This document shows, piece after piece, positions 4,485 to 6,926 of a stretch of 6,926 nt of DNA. A program made the position numbers and the translations under genes. The stretch spans positions 1-6,926 of the forward strand of contig JARFPV010000055.1 of the NCBI GenBank assembly GCA_029288115.1, given 5' to 3'. This DNA comes from Akkermansiaceae bacterium. GTDB lineage: Bacteria > Verrucomicrobiota > Verrucomicrobiia > Verrucomicrobiales > Akkermansiaceae. The first letter of the stretch is position 1. Each line of letters starts with the position of its first letter. The notes below the pieces were generated by a model. It saw nothing but the letters and a program-made list of their open reading frames with translations. It was not told the origin of the DNA and did not search any database.

Positions 4485-6926
4485 ATGCTGCGCCGCCGAA
4501 TCTTCCACCACCTGAGACTCATATTTGTTCTCACGGTCGGGTTGGGATTTGGTTTGGCGGTAGGCGGTCTTTATTACCTGAACCAATCCGGTGTAAATGA
4601 ACAATGGCGAGGCCAAATTGCCGCCGAATTGGAGAACCTGGGCATCATCGCGGACTTCGACCGGCTGACCATTTCACCGACCAAAGGGCTGCTCGCCAAT
4701 GGTGTGCTCATCTATGCCGATGACAGCCGAGAGGAGGTAGTCGCGACCCTTGAGCATCTTGTTATCAATGTTGACAAAACCAAACTGATGAGGGGGATCG
4801 TGCGCGTCAACAAAGTCGCTCTGAAAGAGGCCATGGTGTCCCTGCCTATTGACCCGGATGACCCGGATGGCCCACGCATTGTCATGGAAGACCTCTCTGG
4901 CAGCATGCATTTACCTGACAAACATACGGTGGAGGCACGCAATGTTTCAGGATTCATCGCCGGCATCAAGGTGGATATCGACGCCCACATATGGAGCAGC
5001 CATCTGGACTCCGCCAAACAGCCTGAGCCAATCAAGGACGTGCGTGTTGCTCGCATCAAACTGATCGCCCGCATCGTTCAGGAAATCAAAAAATGGTCCT
5101 GGCCTAACAAAAAACCTCCACTGCTCAAACTCTACCTTGAGGGTGATGTGGATAATCCGGACTCGATGCGCCTGGACTTTGCATTTCAAGCAGAGGAGCT
5201 TGAATCCAAGGGCATCACCCTGCGCAACATCAAGTTCAAGGGTGATTATAACAACAATTTCCTGACGCTCGACAAGTTTGAGCTGGAAGATGGATCAGGA
5301 AAAATCACGGCTCGCGCCGATTACCATCCTGCTACACGCAAGGGAAGATTCGAGGCAAACAGCAACCTTCATCTCCAAAGACTGGCGCGTAACATGCTCG
5401 GTCAGGACATCATGCAGCAACTGACATTTTCCACATCACCCGTCATCAACTGTACAGGAACCATCAACTTCAACGAGGATTTCACTCCAGACGTGTATGT
5501 CTCCGGCACAGCTAAGGTTCATGACTTTTCCTGCCTTGGCAGTCGCTTCAAGATGCTCACAACAGACTTCTCCACACGTGACGGCGATACCTTCCTCACT
5601 GGTCTGCACGCAGTACATGCCCGCGGTGAATTAAAGGGACGCATTCTGCTGAAAAACGAGACCATCCGCTACGAAGCGGACTCAACCCTGCCAGTTGAGG
5701 CATATATCCCATTCATCCGCGACTCCCCCATCGAAGACGCTCTCAAGCAAGCTGACTTCAGTGATGCATCACGCATTCACATCAAGGCAGGTGGAACGAT
5801 GAACAGGAATGATTTCACCGACTGGTCTGCCGAGGGTAAAGTGGAGTTATCCAATATCACCTTCAGGGAGGTGCCACTCTACGAACTGGCGGGCGATTTT
5901 GAAATGAACAGTTTAAAGTCGAGCTATCGCAACATACGGGCGAATTTCAATTACCACGACTACGTTTTACGTAAAAAACATGGAGGCCCCACTTCTGCTC
6001 GTATTACCGTCGATTCCATCAGCGTCGATCAAAGCGAAGACCTTGTGCGTATCAACAATATTCGTGGCACCGCCTGGCCAGCACCGATCGTGCGGCTGTT
6101 TGCCCCAAACGTTGCGGATCACGTGGAGGAATACCGATTCCATCGCCCCCCGGTCCTGCGTGCCACTGGGCAGTTCGATATACGCAGCCATACCAAACGC
6201 ACTGATTTTGATATCTTCGTCAGTAACACCGGCAGCATGAGCTATGATTTTTTAAGTGAATCACTGACACTGCGTCGTCTGAAATCAAATGTCAAAATCC
6301 GTGACGACCGCGTGGACGTAAACAACCTTACATTCCAGACATTCAACGGTCCCTGCAGTGGCGACCTTGTGGTGCACACGAATCACCCCAAACACACCCG
6401 GTTCAGTGGTGGCATGCAGTGGCGCAGGCTCCACCTCAAGGATATCGGCAAGCTTTATGAGTTTGGTGATGCTGAACGAGGCCTCCTAACAGGAAGAATG
6501 GATTTTACCGGACAAGATGACCAGATGAGCATGTTTAACGGAACTGGAGTTATTTCACTGGAGAAAGGCAACCTTTTTTCAATCCCCATGTTAGGACCTC
6601 TTTCCCCGCTCATTGGAAAAGCTCTGGGCAAACACAATCCGACCCAAGAGACCGCAAAGGACGCATCCTGCACATTTAACGTCAAAAAAGGCATTCTCTA
6701 CTCGAACGATTTTCTCGCTACTACAAGGCTGTTTAAATTTGAAGGTAAGGGCAACATTGATCTCGCTAAGAAAAACATCGATATGACCATGGAACTCAAG
6801 GGTAGAGGTGCTGTTGGTCTATTTACACTGCCTCTGAATATCACCCGACTGCTAAAATTCCGAATGCTCCAGTTTCGCGGTGTAGGTTACGTCATGGACC
6901 CAAAATGGACTCCAGCACCATTTAGC
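4485..6926 (+). CDS. AsmA-like / DUF3971-type envelope protein, C-terminus cut by window edge
   Basis: One frame stays open from the ATG at 4485 to the last base (814 codons), so the gene is partial at its 3' end. The N-terminus is basic (MLRRRIFHHLR) and then has one membrane segment at about residues 12-32 (rich in V, L, G, F), predicting an inner-membrane anchor with a large periplasmic body. The body is repetitive and beta-rich, with alternating short strands such as LYLEGDVDNPDS, GTINFNEDF, VYVSGTAKVHDF and GKVELSNITFREVPLYELAGDFEM. Residues about 660-814 look like the AsmA-like C-terminal region: a GRMDFTGQ strand, GTGVISLEKGNLFSIPMLG near 686, FNVKKGILYSNDF, FKFEGKGNIDLAKKNIDM and a final GVGYVMDPKW. 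AsmA/TamB/YhdP-type proteins are thought to bridge the membranes and move phospholipids. That role here is inference from the fold, and the exact subfamily is not assigned. No in-frame alternative start lies between the khpA TAG and this ATG. Confidence 0.82.
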   Translation, partial: MLRRRIFHHLRLIFVLTVGLGFGLAVGGLYYLNQSGVNEQWRGQIAAELENLGIIADFDRLTISPTKGLLANGVLIYADDSREEVVATLEHLVINVDKTKLMRGIVRVNKVALKEAMVSLPIDPDDPDGPRIVMEDLSGSMHLPDKHTVEARNVSGFIAGIKVDIDAHIWSSHLDSAKQPEPIKDVRVARIKLIARIVQEIKKWSWPNKKPPLLKLYLEGDVDNPDSMRLDFAFQAEELESKGITLRNIKFKGDYNNNFLTLDKFELEDGSGKITARADYHPATRKGRFEANSNLHLQRLARNMLGQDIMQQLTFSTSPVINCTGTINFNEDFTPDVYVSGTAKVHDFSCLGSRFKMLTTDFSTRDGDTFLTGLHAVHARGELKGRILLKNETIRYEADSTLPVEAYIPFIRDSPIEDALKQADFSDASRIHIKAGGTMNRNDFTDWSAEGKVELSNITFREVPLYELAGDFEMNSLKSSYRNIRANFNYHDYVLRKKHGGPTSARITVDSISVDQSEDLVRINNIRGTAWPAPIVRLFAPNVADHVEEYRFHRPPVLRATGQFDIRSHTKRTDFDIFVSNTGSMSYDFLSESLTLRRLKSNVKIRDDRVDVNNLTFQTFNGPCSGDLVVHTNHPKHTRFSGGMQWRRLHLKDIGKLYEFGDAERGLLTGRMDFTGQDDQMSMFNGTGVISLEKGNLFSIPMLGPLSPLIGKALGKHNPTQETAKDASCTFNVKKGILYSNDFLATTRLFKFEGKGNIDLAKKNIDMTMELKGRGAVGLFTLPLNITRLLKFRMLQFRGVGYVMDPKWTPAPFS

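Noticed and set aside
1..6926. tRNA or rRNA genes, CRISPR arrays, insertion sequences, riboswitches
   Set aside because: No cloverleaf-like sequence, regularly spaced repeats, transposase coding or long terminal repeats were seen; the gaps between genes are short.

Overview
This 6.9 kb window is a fragment of a Gram-negative bacterial chromosome with moderate GC (near 50% by eye). It is densely coded and contains mostly housekeeping and envelope genes. Three things suggest a marine-type member of the PVC group, most likely Verrucomicrobiota: a secreted S1-family sulfatase, a large AsmA-like envelope protein, and start codons that all lack a recognisable Shine-Dalgarno sequence. This assignment is inference from gene content; no rRNA or clear phylogenetic marker is present.

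Layout. Positions 1-12 read TATAAGAGACAG, identical to the inner end of the Tn5/Nextera transposase adapter, so the contig edge probably carries a library artefact. Positions 13-554 (minus strand) hold a hipBA-type toxin-antitoxin pair: the complete antitoxin hipB overlaps the start of hipA by ATGA, and hipA runs off the left edge. A 95 bp divergent gap (555-649) contains an inverted repeat, a plausible HipB operator. On the plus strand come engB (650-1246, ribosome-assembly GTPase) and then, after 32 bp, a complete secreted sulfatase (1279-2784) with an intact formylglycine site. The sulfatase faces purC (2814-3917, minus), a 367-residue SAICAR synthase of the long type. A 156 bp divergent gap separates purC from khpA (4074-4406, plus), a small KH-domain RNA-binding protein. 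In the same reading frame, beyond one TAG stop and 78 bp, a large AsmA-like protein begins at 4485. It runs without a stop to the right edge (814 codons visible).

How the genes work together. There is no single obvious pathway. engB and khpA act in ribosome assembly and RNA handling, and purC in purine synthesis. The sulfatase works outside the cytoplasm on sulfated substrates, and the AsmA-like protein belongs to a family tied to lipid transport between the membranes. hipBA is the accessory element. The most useful observations are the adapter remnant, the in-frame khpA/TAG/AsmA arrangement, the 11-codon mini-ORF joining engB to the sulfatase, the unusual purC type and the candidate hipB operator. 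I did not find a convincing undescribed multi-gene system.
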